From Rhizophagus irregularis (taxonomy: Eukaryota > Glomeromycota > Glomeromycetes > Glomerales > Glomeraceae): a DNA stretch of 64,000 nucleotides. The position numbers and the translations under genes are program-made. This document shows positions 1 to 12,535 of the stretch, one piece after another. The first letter of the stretch is position 1. Each line of letters begins with the position of its first letter. The notes beneath the pieces are model-generated. The model saw only the letters and a list, made by a program, of their open reading frames with translations, did no database searches and was not told the origin of the DNA. Location: NCBI RefSeq assembly GCF_026210795.1, contig NC_089435.1, positions 1,364,001-1,428,000 on the forward strand, given 5' to 3'.

Positions 1-724
1 TTGTTCCACCACTTGACGGTAATATTTTTTAAACAACGATCTTGTAATCAGCTTGGTGCTGGTAGAAAACATTTCACGTTAAGATGGAGTTCCATTTATG
101 ATTCAACAAAAGATGATGTATTTTATTAAGAAATATTCACAAATATATTCGTAAAAATACTTTTATTGCTCTCGAGGTTGACTTGATCATTTTATAGCCC
201 GTTATAATCTTTCTATTTGTCAAAAAACAAAAATTGGACACATATAGATCTTTCTTTAAAAACAGAATTGTTGAAAAAAAGGTTTAAAATGCTAAAAACT
301 ATTTAGGTTGGTACTATTGGATGATTAAAATAGATTTATTTGTGTTTTAACAATTGCATCACCCGTTAAACCATTAAATTTTTGTCTTAATAAATATTTC
401 AAGAATAGAATGCGTTAAGAATGGCAGGATAGGATGGCTAGTAAAGAATATTCTTTTACAAAAGGTGGTAAATGGATTTTAGAAGTTTCTATAGAAATAG
501 TTTGCAATAGTTTTAGAAATGATCATCAATTAACATATGTCGAGCAAGCATCCCATTGGGTACGTTTCTTATGAAGAATTTGGGACAAATAAAATTATTT
601 TGCACAATAAAATAAATTCACTATGAACAATTATTAAGGAACTATTCTTTTCATCCAATCAAAAAAGCAAAGTTTTTATGATTCTACTTTTGAATTAATC
701 AAGTTCAGGAATGCAAGTTCGATT
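1..724. other. No gene recognised
   Basis: I see no supported gene here. A short forward open stretch starts at an ATG at 434 and stops near 568, but it has no family signature. The segment may be the decayed tail of an older element. Confidence 0.4.
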
Positions 725-1030
725 TTTTTAATTAAAAAAAATTTTTTTTTTTTAACGGAAAAATGTCAGGTTTGACGTTTTTAATTAAAAAAAAGAATTT
801 TTTGATTTTTTTTCTAATAAAACAACATCGAGTTCGACGTCTTTTTCATTAAAAAATGTTTATTTTTTTATTCTTTTAGTGAAAAAACGTCATTAATTAA
901 AAAACATTTTATTTTATTTTTCATTTTTTTTAATTGAAAGACGCCGAGTTTGACATTTTTTAATCAAAAAAAAAAAACTATTTTTTATTTGTTTTTTAAT
1001 GAAAAAACGTCAGGTTCGACGTTTTTAATG
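725..1030. repeat. Degenerate ~60-bp tandem repeat with palindromic core
   Basis: About five diverged units carry a core close to AACGTCAGGTTCGACGTTTT separated by A/T runs, near 765, 826, 883, 938 and 1003. Each core is an imperfect inverted repeat (AACGTC/GACGTT), so each unit could form a small hairpin. No coding potential is visible. Confidence 0.6.
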
Positions 1031-1443
1031 AAAGGGTCAATGGGTCAAATGGGTTAGATTAAAATTCACCCAACCCGTTATCAGATCAGTAAGTTTATTG
1101 GCCCAACACGAAATATTCAGGTCAACCAAACAGGTCACCCAAGTTGACCCGTCCCATTCGGGAACAGCTTCAATAAATAAATTTTATAATAATACTTTAG
1201 ATATTATAATTTAGTTACAAGAAATAACGATTATAATATCATTCTAAGGTAATAATATTAGTAATTTTGAAATATGATGGATTTGGATATTATACTTAAA
1301 TTTACTTAACAAATTGAAAAATGGTAATGTTCAATTCTTTTTTACTTTATTGTAAAAACTGTATGTAAAGTACACAATATAAATATTTTTTATATAATAA
1401 CTGATAAATAATTCAATAAATAAAAAATAAATAACAGAATTAT
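1031..1443. other. GGGTC/GACCC-rich block, possible hAT end relic
   Basis: Positions 1036-1160 are rich in GGGTCA, AACCCG and GACCCG words, like the subterminal regions of the hAT elements at 12536 and 24499. I could not find a matching second end or a target-site duplication, so this is at most a relic. The rest, up to the kinase gene's 3' end, is AT-rich. Confidence 0.25.
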
Positions 1444-4400
1444 TTAATCAATAGGTTTGAAATCATCATCAATCTCCTGAAACACTTCTTGACTAAAAAT
1501 TTTAGAGCTTGTAGAACTTGTAGAATATGCTTGTTGTATAATAGAAGTATTTACTTTTTCTTGAGTTAAATTTGCTTCTTTTTGTGTTAAATTTGCTTCT
1601 GCTTGTGTTAAAGCTTTGTCTGCTTTAACAAATTCAAGCATATCATTTTTTAATTTCTTATCAATATTAGGTACTTCAAAGATACGATTTCCATCCCTAT
1701 TAAATATATAATAATCATTAATACATCCAATCCATTCAGATATAATATCTTCGAGCATTGTTATATCAGGTCTACTGGAAGGATCTGAATCCCAACATTT
1801 TTTCATTAAATCTATATAACATTGTGGAGTATTTTCATCAATTTTAGGACGATCCCCTTGACAAATTTTCGAGATAAGTTCATGATCATATGCTTCACCA
1901 TTAAATGGAGGAATACCTGATGTAAATTCCCACATTATCATTGAGAAACTATAAATATCACTTGCTGGTGTATATGGTTCGTATCTTAATATTTCAGGCG
2001 CCATAAAAGGTGCAACTCCCCAAGCTTCATTAACTTTATTGTCAGAATTTTGTAAATCACTATTTATAGGTTTGCATAATCCTAAATCAATTATAAATAT
2101 CTCATTGTAATCTTCTGACATTAAAATATTACCGTCATGAAAATCACCATGAGTTAAATTTGATTCATGGATTACTTTAAGTCCTAATATAATTTTTTTC
2201 AATAATTGTAATTTGTCTTGCCACTTAAATTTAATTATATCAGATAAACATTTTCTAAAACTTCCTTTTTTTGCATAACTCATTACTATAATATAATCTG
2301 AATTATTTGGATCTTTGGTAATTCCAAAGAATTGAACAAATTTTGAAAATGATTTTTTCTGACATTCATAATGATACTTCCACTATACAATTAATAATAT
2401 AAAAAAAATTATTAAAATATTGCAAAGGAAAATAGAATTTGCCATTAAATATAAATACTATACCTCATTCAGAAAATTACTATTTAAATTTGATGAATTA
2501 TTAAGCATTTTAAGAATAACCTCATGATTTGTTTGTCTATTCCACTGCTGTTTATCAAAATTCCAACTAAAGACAGGCCCATCTGACCAGATAGCTTTAT
2601 GAATTTCACTAAATCCTCCTTTATCATAATAATTAATGCTTGACAATTTATTATAAGGTATCCACTCCAAAAATTCATAACTGCTTTTAGCACTAAGTTG
2701 TGCTTCTTGAATAAATTTATCAATAAATTCATTTTTACTGGTCCACTTTGAAAAATCTTGTTGAAATCGTTTAGCATTACATTGTTGGCACCACTGGTAA
2801 TCAATACGTTGTTCACATTCATTGCATAATTCAACTTCATTTTTAAAATTTACTTTGTTACTTTCAGTTGCTTTTTGATGCCAATAAAAGGCTTTTTCTA
2901 AATTTTTTTCTATTGCTATTCCATTTTCATAATATATAGCTAATTTGAACATTGCAACTTCATGACCATTTTCTGCTGCTTTTTGATACCATTGAAAGGC
3001 TTTTTCTGGATTCTTTTCTGTTCCTACTCCATATTCATAATGTATGGCTAAATTAAACATTGCTTGTTTATTACCTTTTTCTGCTACTTTTTGACACCAA
3101 TAAAAGCCTTTTTCTGAATTATTTTCAGTTTCTACTTCATTTTCATGATAAAAGGCGGCTAAATTAAACATTGCTAATTCATTGTCACTTTCTGCCGCTT
3201 TTTGATACCAATGAAAGGCTTTTTCCAAATCCTTTTCTGTTCCTTCTCCATCTTCATAACACATGGCTAAATTATGCATTGAATCAGTTAAACCATTTTC
3301 TGCTGCTTTTTGATACCAATAAAAGCCTTTTTCTAAATCCTTTTCTATTCCTACTCCTTTTCTATAACATATGGCTAAATCATTCATTGCTTTTGTATTA
3401 CCATTTTCTGCTGCTTTTTGATACCAATAAAAGGCTTTTTCTAAATTCTTTTCTGTTCCTTCTCCATTTCTATATTTATTGGCTAAATAATGCATTGCTT
3501 CTTCATTATCAGTTTCTGCTGCTTTGTGACATAAATCAAAGGCCTTTTTTAAATCCTTTTTTGTTCCTTCTCCCTTTTCATAACATGTGGCTAAATTAAA
3601 CATTGCCTGTTTATGGCCTTTTTTTGCTGCTATTTGACACCAATAAAAGGATTTTTCTAAATCCCTTTCTATTCCTAATCCATTTTCATGATAATAGGTG
3701 GCTAAATTAAACATTGCATCCATATTACCATCTTCTTTTTCTGCTGATTTTTGATACCAATGAAAGGCTTCTTTTAAATTCTTTTCTATTCCTTTTCCAT
3801 TTTCATAACATATGGCTAAATTAAACATTGCATTCGCATTATTACCTTTTTCTGCTGCTTTTTGATACCAATGAAAAGCTTTTTCTAAACTCTTGTCTAT
3901 TCCTATTCCATTTTCATAGCATATGGCTAAATTAAACATTGCTTCTTCATTACCTTTTTCTGCTGCATTTTGAATCCAATTAAAGGATTTTTCTAAATCC
4001 CTTTCTGTTTCTACTCCATAATTATGATAATAGTCAACTAAATTAAGCATTGCTAATTCATTACCATTTTCAGCTGATTTTTGATACCAATAGAAGGCTT
4101 TTTCTAAATTCTTTTCTGTTCCATTTCCATTTTTATATGAATTGGCTAAATTAAACATTGCGTTTGCATGTCCATTTTCTGATGCTTTTTGATACCAATA
4201 AAAGGCCTTTTCTAAATTCTTTTCTGTTCCTTCTCCATTTTCGTAACATATGGCTAAACTATACATTGCTTCCTTAACACTATTTTCTGCTGCTTTTTGA
4301 TACCAATAAAAGGCTTCTTTTAAATTCTTTTGTGTTCCTTCTCCTTTTATATAACATGTGGCTAAATAATACATTGCTTCTTTAATATCATTTTCTGCTG

Positions 4401-5290
4401 CTTCTTGATACCACTCAAAGGCCTTTTTTAAATTCTTTCTTGTCCCTTCTCCATTTCCATAACATAAGGCTATGTAATACTTTGCTTCTTTAATACCTTT
4501 TTTTTCTGCTTTTTGATACCAAGTAAAGGATTCTTCTAAATTTCTATCTGTCCCTGCTCCATTTCTATAACACATGGCTAAATAAAACATTGCTTCTCTT
4601 ACACCATTATTTGCTGCTTTTTGACACCAATAAAAGGTTTTTTCTAAATTCCTTTCTATTCCAACTCCATTTCTATAACACATGGCTAAATAAAACATTG
4701 CTTCTTTTACATCATTTTCTGCTGCTTTTTGATACCAATAAAAGGTTTTTTCTAAATCCCTTTCTATTCCAACTCCATTTAAATAACACGTGGCTAAACT
4801 AAACATTGCTTCTTTAACACCATTTTCTGCTGCTTTTTGATACCAATAAAAAGCTTTTTTAAAATTCAATTCTGTTCCTTTTCCACCTCCATAGCATATA
4901 GCTAAAATAAACATTGCTTCTTTATCGCCATTTTCTGCTGCTTTTTGATACCAATAAAAGGCTTTTTCTAAATTCTTTTCTGTTCCTTCTCCATTTCTAT
5001 ATGTATTGGCTAAATAAAACATTGCTTCTTTATCATCATTTTCTGCTGCTTTTTGATACCAATAAAAGGCTTTTTCCAAATTATTTTCTGTTTTATCTCC
5101 ATTTCTATAACATATGGCTAAATTAAGCATTGCTTTAATATCACCATTTTTTGCTAATTTTTCAAAAGAATTAATACATTCTTTGCAATATAATTCTTCA
5201 GTAAAAGTTTTATTGCAATACACAATTTATGATGTTTACTGTATCAGTATCTTTATCTGAAATATTTAATTCACTAATTTTGGCTTCCAT
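1444..5290 (-). CDS. Sel1-repeat protein kinase with 5' frameshift
   Basis: Exon 1 runs 5223-2464, an 81-bp GT-AG intron spans 2383-2463 and exon 2 runs 2382-1444; the open frame gives about 1232 residues. In order: a Cys-rich N-terminus (CxxC-type), about 21 Sel1 repeats of ~36 residues (to about residue 785), a CxEC...WCQQC zinc-ribbon-like motif near 800-815, then a kinase domain. The kinase has a KGGFSEIH glycine loop, VILK lysine (~905), HGD catalytic Asp (~1000), DLG in place of DFG (~1019) and MAPE. The tail holds three LTQxEAN units. By homology with the gene at 20979 the natural ATG is at 5290, but about 2 nt are missing near 5224-5230, which puts it out of frame; the next in-frame ATG is at 5130. 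Sel1 repeats generally act as protein-binding scaffolds. The product may be N-truncated or the gene may be failing. Confidence 0.85.
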
Positions 5291-5486
5291 TTGATTATTT
5301 ATTTTACTTGAAAAAAAAAAATTATTATTTTTTTTTTCAGACAAATTTTTTTTCAAACAAAATTTCTCTTAATATTTAATGAATAAAGTTATTAAAAGAG
5401 AATAATTTAACCAAAAGTAGACATGGGACTACGAAATAAAAAAAATAAAATGGTGAATATAAAAAAGTTTTTTAAAAGAAAAAGTA

Positions 5487-6186
5487 CGGTGTACCGTTTG
5501 GATGAAAAGTGCCAAAATTTCGAAAAATTGATTTTTCGAATTTTTGAATTTTAAAATCTCCTTATAAGGAGATTCTCCTTATAAGGAAAATCTCCTTTTA
5601 TGGAAATGTAACGTTACACAAATGTCCAAATAAGGAAGTTTGTATTACCAAATTTCCTTTTTTGGACGTTTTGTGTAACGTAGATCTATCCTATAAAAGG
5701 AAAATTTCCTTATAAGGCGATTTTAAAAGTTCAAAATTTCAAAATTTCGAAATTTCAAAAAAAAATTACCATAAAAGGAAATTTTTTTTAAGATTTTTGA
5801 AATTTTGAAATTTCGAAATTTTGAATTTGAAAATCGCCTTTTAAGGAAATTTTCCTTTTATGTAAGGGATCTACGTCGCACAATATTTAATTTATAGTGC
5901 CAGCCAGAATTATAATCTCCTTATACAGAAATTTTGTTTAAAAATATTTTTTTAACAAATCTGGTGGCTAAACTATTTACCCGAATTCCGAAATCATGTG
6001 TTAATATTTATTTTTACCAAAAATTGGAGTAATCCTGGCCGGATTTAAGAAAAATATTAATGTAACGTTACACAAATTTCCAAAAAAGGAAATTTTGCTT
6101 CTCGCAAAAAATTGGAAATTTGGTTTCACAAATACTCCAAAAAAGGAAATTTACATGGCGATCACTTAATTCCGGCCAGCATTATA
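5487..6186 (+). repeat. Left terminal inverted repeat of the 6.4-kb element
   Basis: Pairs with 11155-11926. It is packed with short palindromes: CTCCTTATAAGGAG-type boxes, the perfect palindrome GTGTAACGTTACAC, and AAATTTCC/GGAAATTT words. The inner end carries TTCCGGCCAGCATTATAA. Such arrays in inverted ends are usually transposase or host-factor binding sites; that role is inferred here. Confidence 0.8.
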
Positions 6187-6189
6187 AAT

Positions 6190-7258
6190 TTTTTATATTC
6201 TTTATTAATTAAAAAAATTTAATTTTTTTTAATAAACTTTTAATTTTTTTTTTAATGATCTATATATACTTTATTAATATTAAGTTCATATACCATATAA
6301 ACAAATTATCATAAGCTATATCCATCCAATAGAATGCAATCATCAAAATAATAAACTTTTAATAAACTTTAACTTTTTAATTTTTTTTAATAATAATAAT
6401 AATTATTATTATTATTAGCATTATATTAATTTTTTAATTATGCAAAATAATTATCAATTTTACCAATGGCTGGTATCTTCTAATATTTGTATTTGAATAA
6501 TACATATTTTTAATGAAGAAAAAGCAATATATGATAAAATTTATATTAATAAAATTTTTAATAATTTTTATTTTTTTTTTGTTTTTTTATCAAATTTTCA
6601 ATTATACAAAATAAATATTTATATTTAAGTGATGTATTAAATATGTTTTTAATGAAAAGAAAACAATATATAATGAATTTATTTAATATTCTTTTTAATA
6701 AATTTTTTTATAATTTTTATATTTTTATTTTTTAATTTTTCTTAAAAAACTTTTTAACTTTTAACTTTTCTTAATTTTTTTGTTTTCTTTTATCAAATTA
6801 TTTTCAATTATACAAAATAATTATCAATTTTACTAATGGCTAGCATTTTCCAATATCTGTATTTAAGCGATATATTAATGTTTTTAATGAAAAGAAAGCA
6901 ATATATGATAAAACTTATATAATATTCTTTTTAATAAATTTTTAATAATTTTTATGTTTTTTTTTAATAAACTTTTTTTATAAACTTTTTAATTTTTCTT
7001 AATAAACATTTTAATTTTTTTTAATAAGCTTTTTAATTTTTTTTAATTTTTTTTGTTAATTTTTTTATCAAATTTTCAATTATACAAAATAATTATTACT
7101 GATTTTATTAATAACTCAATATTTGTATTTAAGTGATATATTAAACATATTTTTAATGAAAAGAAAACAATATATAATAAACTTATTTAATATTCTTTTT
7201 AATAAAATTTTTTATAATTTTTATAGGAATATGTTTTTTTTTCACCTGCAATATGTCA
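6190..7258. repeat. Degenerate AT-rich tandem repeats (left block)
   Basis: The module CAATTATACAAAATAATTAT, followed by CAATTTTACTAATGGCTAGC and a GAAAGAAAGCAATATATGA segment, recurs near 6425, 6596, 6796 and 7075 with T-rich linkers. The same module resumes at 9105, so the two blocks were one array before the retroposon insertion. No gene is seen. Confidence 0.65.
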
Positions 7259-7274
7259 CATCTTCCTTTTTTTT
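7259..7274. repeat. 16-bp target-site duplication (left copy)
   Basis: CATCTTCCTTTTTTTT at 7259-7274 is repeated exactly at 8717-8732, bracketing the retroposon insertion. Confidence 0.8.
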
Positions 7275-8716
7275 ATTTTATTTATTTATTTATTTTATTA
7301 CTAAAAGAGTGGCAAAACCCAGGCTATTACAAATAGAAGGAGAAAGAATTCGAAAAAACTTAAGACTAATATATGTGTATAGACCTTTATTTGTCATCCC
7401 CTACGGGACCTCACTCTTCGATCTGTACTATTTGATAAAGTAGGACTACGCTAATAAATCAAATGGGAACCATAAAAAAAACCATCTGAGAGACTAGCGG
7501 CTATCTAAAAAAAGAAAGTTAAAGGCAATCAAAATATAAAAATTAAGATCCGTATTTTCCTTTCAACCAAGGTTGCCACCTGTGAATACTGTAAGAGGTG
7601 GAATGTTTCACACTATTTTAAGTTGTGTTATACATATGATAACGAAAAAAGAACCGAAAATGTAGATTAAACTACTAGATAAATGTAAAAACTCCAAATA
7701 AAAGAGTACTAATATATATATATAATTAATTAAACTGTCTTAGAACTTGAAGGTCCTGGTACCAGGGAGTCATCGGTAGTATCTGGTGAAGGACGTAGTC
7801 TTTGCATGTTATAATCCTGAAATGAGAAATAATGATTCTCATTATTAATATTATCACGTTTGTTGGGCCGATATTCGACCTCTGCTGTATCATCTGATAC
7901 ATCAATATATTGAACGAGAAATTGAAGAAGGTTTTCGTTGTTGTATTCTTATTGTTGATTTTTTGTTCATATGATTTGATAAACGTGATTCTATCTAATA
8001 ATTTTTGGCGTATCATATTAAAATATTTTTTTTTGAATACGGCGTGGAAAAACTCGTTGGGCAGAAAAAAAATGCTGAAGCTGTTTGCTAATTTGAAATT
8101 TGGCGCTTGGTAGTGTACTTGTGGAATGATACTGAATAGGGGTAGTTGACATGAGATAGTCATTTGTGTGTATCCTTAAGTGAATTTGATTGGTGTCTAA
8201 ATTATGATCAACAATCTCAAAAAAGAAACTTTTTGAACGTCTGAATTCGTAAATCTTGTTGTAACCGGCTTTGTGTATTCTGGTCACGTGAAATTTTGTG
8301 AAAGAAATGAGAAAAGAATTATTTTCGCACGAAGGCGGTGAAAGGCATAAAGGAGTGTGGACATGTATAGTCGAGAATAAAGTATCCTGTAGTTGTATAT
8401 TTGTATCTAAAACATTATTTTCAGCAGGTCCGTCTTCAGCAATATTACTTCTGATATCGGAAATAGCGTCCAACTGTCTATAAGATTTCAGAGACTCGTA
8501 TGATACCGAGGAAAATCTATCTCAATAAAGTTTGAAGAAGTCATATCCCTAATATATGGGCATTAATAAGAACAAAAACCTTGTACTGTGACCGAAGCGC
8601 CCTACAGGGCCTCTTATCCCTTTGGGTGTTTCAAATAGAAACGAAAAAAAACCTTGCGCTAAATTACTGCGGAAAACTAACAAAATTAAAAAAGGGGGAA
8701 AGAGTTTTTTTTTTTT
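7275..8716 (-). mobile_element. Retroposon copy 2 (A-rich tail, 16-bp duplication)
   Basis: Read on the minus strand, it starts near 8716 with an A run then CTCTTTCCCCC, matching the 5' start of the copy at 14332. It ends at 7275 in an (AAAT)n tail. Its 3' region (7560-7620) shares the block CATTCCACCTCTTACAGTAT with the other copy. A perfect 16-bp duplication flanks it. Long variable duplications with an A-rich 3' tail are the hallmark of target-primed (LINE-type) insertion. No reverse transcriptase is encoded. Confidence 0.75.
7800..8473 (-). pseudogene. Decayed homologue of the unknown retroposon protein
   Basis: The frame from 8473 and a second frame further 3' (to about 7860) together align with the N-terminal 160 residues of the protein at 14554. 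Shared motifs include FHVTR, IYE(F/I)RRSKSFFFE, IHL(R/K)IHTNDY, LQHFFS and (K)TFFNFS. A frameshift near 8020 (RIQKK, then YFNxIRxKLLDR in the next frame) breaks the coding sequence. The C-terminal half is missing. Divergence from the other copy is large, so this is a different subfamily rather than a recent duplicate. Confidence 0.7.
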
Positions 8717-8732
8717 CATCTTCCTTTTTTTT
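8717..8732. repeat. 16-bp target-site duplication (right copy)
   Basis: Exact repeat of 7259-7274; see that entry. Confidence 0.8.
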
Positions 8733-8989
8733 GGTAATTTTTATATATTAATTATGTTGATCATTTTGATCACATGACTTTGTTAAGATTTTCCATTTTT
8801 TTAAAAAATCCTGGTGTGAAACCTTATGCACTTATTATGTACTATAAGAAACCTTATACTATATGTATTTTTGACCGCTCTGCAAGTTTTCTTAATATAT
8901 CAAAAGAGATTTAGATTGTCATTTTGACTTTTATATGTAATATATTATAGGAATGCGACATAACACAGGTATGATAAAAAATAAAACCC

Positions 8990-10200
8990 ATTTTTATTTT
9001 TTTATTTTTTTATTTTTTAATTTTTCTTAAAAAACTTTTTTTTCTTTTAACTTTTCTTAATAAACTTTTTAATTTTTTTTGTTTTTTTTTGTCAAATTAT
9101 TTTCAATTATACAAAATGATTATCAATTTTACTAATGACTAGCATTTTCCAATATTTGTATTTAAACGATATATTAATATTTTTAATAGTAAGAAAGCAA
9201 TATATGATAAAACTTATATAATATTCTTTTTAAATAATTTTTATATTTTTTTTAATAAATTACAATAAACTTTTTTTATAAACTTTTTAATTTTTCTTAA
9301 TGAACATTTTAATTTTTTTTTTTTTATCAAATTTTCAATTACAATCAACCCTTGTTATAACGAACCCTAGATTCCAGACCTCAACTTCACTATATAGTTA
9401 TAGTAAAGATTTTAAGAAATTTAATTGGTTAATTCATTATAACAAGGGGAAATTTATTATAGTTGTCTGAAAAATTCACTATATCAAGAGTTGACTGTAT
9501 ACAAAATAATTATCAATTTTACTAATAGCTAGCATTTCCAATATCTGTATTTAAGCGATATATTAATGTTTTTAATGAAAAGAAAGCAATATATAATAAA
9601 ACTTATATAATATTTTTTTTAAATAATTTTTATATTTTTTTTAATAAATTATAATAAACTTTTTTTATAAACTTTTTAATTTTTCTTAATAAACATTTTA
9701 ATTTTTTTTTAATAAGCTTTTTAATTTTTTTAATAAACATTTTAATTTTTTTTTTTTTAACAAATTTTTAATTATACAAAATAATTATTAATTTTACTAA
9801 TGGCTTAATATTTGTATTTAAGTAATATATTAAATATGTTTTTAATAAAAAGAAAACAATATATACAATATATAATGAACTTATTTAATATTCTTTTTAA
9901 TAAATTTTTTTATAATTATTATATTTTATTTTTTAATTTTTCTTAAAAAACTTTTTAACTTTTTTCTTAATAAACTTTTTAATTTTTTTTTTTTTGTCAA
10001 ATTATTTTCAATTATACAAAATGATTTTCAATTTTACTAATGGCTAGCATTTTCCAATATCTGTATTTAAGCGATATATTAATATTTTTAATAAAGAAAA
10101 AGCAATATATGATAAAACTTATATAATATTCTTTTTAATAAATTTTTTAATAAATATTCTTTTTAATTAATATTCTTTTCTTTTTAATAAATTGTTTTAA
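8990..10200. repeat. Degenerate AT-rich tandem repeats (right block)
   Basis: Further copies of the TATACAAAATAATTATCAAT module near 9105, 9500, 9770 and 10008, with TTTTTAATTTTTCTTAATAAA linkers. The block is interrupted by the MITE at 9342-9497. Confidence 0.65.
9342..9497. mobile_element. 156-bp pogo-like MITE, TA target
   Basis: Ends CAATCAACCCTTGTTATA and the complement of CAGTCAACTCTTGATATA form imperfect inverted repeats flanked by TA (9340-9341, 9498-9499). Removing it with one TA restores the CAATTATACAAAATAATT word of the surrounding tandem repeat. That is direct evidence for an insertion. The ends resemble those of the pogo element at 52445 (CAGTTCACCCTCGCTATAG). Confidence 0.75.
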
Positions 10201-11154
10201 TAAATATTCTTTTTTTTATAAATTAAAATTAATATAAATTTGAAAATCATAAAATAAGCATATCTTAATCTGTTTTATAAGTTTACTTAAAGAAAAAAAA
10301 TAGTTTTTAAATACTATTTTTAACTTTATATTTAAACGAAGATTTTGCTAATTATATCCAAAAATAGAAAAACAAGAAAATGGCATTTAAAACCTTATTT
10401 TGTATTTTAAGTAAACTTATAGAGCAGATTAAAATAGTACATTTAATATATTGTATATGTTTAAAAGATTGTATTATTTTATATATATGGTGAAAATTTT
10501 ATTTAGAAAAAAATTTTTTTTTGAAATTATATAATTTACTTCTACTTTAGACATTTTTCAAAAAGGAAAGTGTAATGCATTATATATGTAATGAATAAAT
10601 TTACTTATAATAAAATAATATAAAAAGGATATTAAAGGCAAATATTGGAGAGACTTATTGGAAAAAATATAAAAAATTTATTAAAAAAAAATTTTATTAA
10701 TTTGCATTTTAGGTAAAATTATCTAAAATAAAATTTAGCAGTTTAAACAATTGTTAAAATTTAGCCTACAACATTACCACTAGCTAATAATAAATAATAA
10801 CAGATTAATTATTGAAAATAAAAAATAGAAAGTATAATGTCTGTAATAAATAGCTTTTTTAGTATTATTACAAAATTTTTCTTATATAATCATAGCAAAA
10901 ATTTATCACCTTATATAATAAATACTTTAAATACTCTTCACATTTCCATTTTTATAAGTATTCTAAAAACAGAATTTTTTCAGTAATTAAAATCTATTTA
11001 TTATGATCTTATTTATCATATGGTTCATAATGTTAGCCAAAAAATCATGAAAAAAAAATTTTGTAGTAATACTACTAATAAATTAAATAAAAATTAAAGA
11101 ATATAAAAGAATATTAAAAAGAATATTAAAAAAATTATCACACTATAATTAAGC
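10201..11154. other. AT-rich interior, no gene seen
   Basis: Interior of the large inverted-repeat element. Only AT-rich sequence without a family signature on either strand. Confidence 0.5.
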
Positions 11155-11926
11155 TATAATGCTGGCCGGAATTAAGTGATCGCCATATAAATTTCCTTTT
11201 TTGGAGTATTTGTGAAACCAATTTTCCAATTTTTGCGAGAAGTAAAATTTCCTTTTTTGGAAATTTGTGTAACGTTACATTAATAATTTTCTTAAATCCG
11301 CCCAGGATTATTCCAATTTTTGGTAGAAATTAAATATTTCCTTTTTTGAAAAATTGATCACAAGTAATTGTAAAATTAATAAAATCAATTATAATTCCGG
11401 CCAGAATTACAATCACATGATTTCGGAATCCGGGTAAATAGTTTAGCCACCAGATTTGTTAAAAAAATATTTTTAAACAAAATTTCCGTATAAGGAGATT
11501 ATAATTCTGGCTGGCACTATAAATTAAATATTGTGCAACGTAGATCCCTTACATAAAAGGAAAATTTCCTTAAAAGGCGATTTTCAAATTCAAAATTTCG
11601 AAATTTCAAAATTTCAAAAATCTTAAAAAAATTCCCTTTTATGGTAATTTTTTTTTGAAATTTCGAAATTTTGAAATTTTGAACTTTTAAAATCGCCTTA
11701 TAAGGAAATTTTCCTTTTATAGGATAGATCTACGTTACACAAAACGTCCAAAAAAGGAAATTTGGTAACACTAACTTCCTTATTTGGATATTTGTGTAAC
11801 GTTACATTGCCATAAAAGGAGATTTTCCTTATAAGGAGAATCTCCTTATAAGGAGATTTTGAAAATTCAAAAATCGAAAAATCAATTTTTCGAAATTTTG
11901 GCACTTTTCGTTCAAACGGTACACCG
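11155..11926 (-). repeat. Right terminal inverted repeat of the 6.4-kb element
   Basis: Inverted partner of 5487-6186. It is about 70 bp longer because it keeps a segment (around 11340-11410) with TTCCGGCCAGAATTAC that the left arm lacks. Otherwise long stretches match with only occasional substitutions. Confidence 0.8.
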
Positions 11927-11928
11927 TA

Positions 11929-12527
11929 AAAAAAGCTCCGAGAAAAAATCAAATACGTTTTTTTTTTAAAAAAAAAAGGAGATAGCGGGTAGTTAAAAAA
12001 AATAAAACAATATATTTTTTAAAAAAGGGTAATGGGTGAGAAATAATAAGTTTAAAGAAAAATTTTTTTTTTTTAAGAATAAAAAAAAATTTTAAAGAAG
12101 TAAAAAGGGAAGGAGATGTGAGTGAATTTAATATTCACGGATGTCTATCGGGAAGATCAGGAATCGTTCGTCCATTCGAATCATGAGACAATCATGAGAC
12201 AATGTCATGAGACTAAATCATGAGACAATCGTGAGACAATCATATACGCATAATCATATGATAGTAGTGAAATTATGTCTCACAGGTTCATTATTTGTCT
12301 AATAAGGATTTGGTTATTTGGTTTGATTATAGCTGATTTTTAGTTTACATACTCGGTTTAAATCAAAATTTATTTTTGAAAAAAGATTATTTTTTCATTA
12401 TTTTTATTAGTTATTGTGGTGAAAAAATTATTTCTTAAGATGGGATAATGCAATTATTTTTCTATGGTTAGTTTTAATAAAAAATATTGACACCATGATA
12501 ATAAATTTCTTTTATTGCCCGAAATGG
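11929..12527. other. Gene-free spacer with short tandem repeat
   Basis: No gene is seen. Positions 12180-12240 hold about five copies of an ATCATGAGACAA-type 11-12-bp unit. The rest is AT-rich. Confidence 0.5.
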
Positions 12528-12535
12528 CATTCAAT

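Larger units (their letters stand above)
5487..11926. mobile_element. Large element with ~0.7-kb terminal inverted repeats, TA target
   Basis: The outer ends are CGGTGTACCGTTTG at 5487 and its complement ending at 11926, each flanked by TA (5485-5486 and 11927-11928). This is the pattern of Tc1/mariner-type insertion. The 700-bp left and 772-bp right arms match closely. Between them are degenerate tandem repeats, a retroposon insertion and a MITE, but no transposase. I infer a non-autonomous or gutted DNA transposon. It begins about 195 bp upstream of the ancestral ATG of the Sel1-kinase gene. Confidence 0.75.

Noticed and set aside
3171-5126. Several forward-strand ORFs opposite the Sel1 gene (Leu/Phe/His-rich repeats)
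   Set aside because: They are antisense shadows of the 108-bp Sel1 repeats; periodic, no start context, no family.
11698-11952. 84-residue minus ORF in the right inverted repeat
   Set aside because: Composed of palindromic terminal-repeat sequence; not kept in the left arm as a gene.
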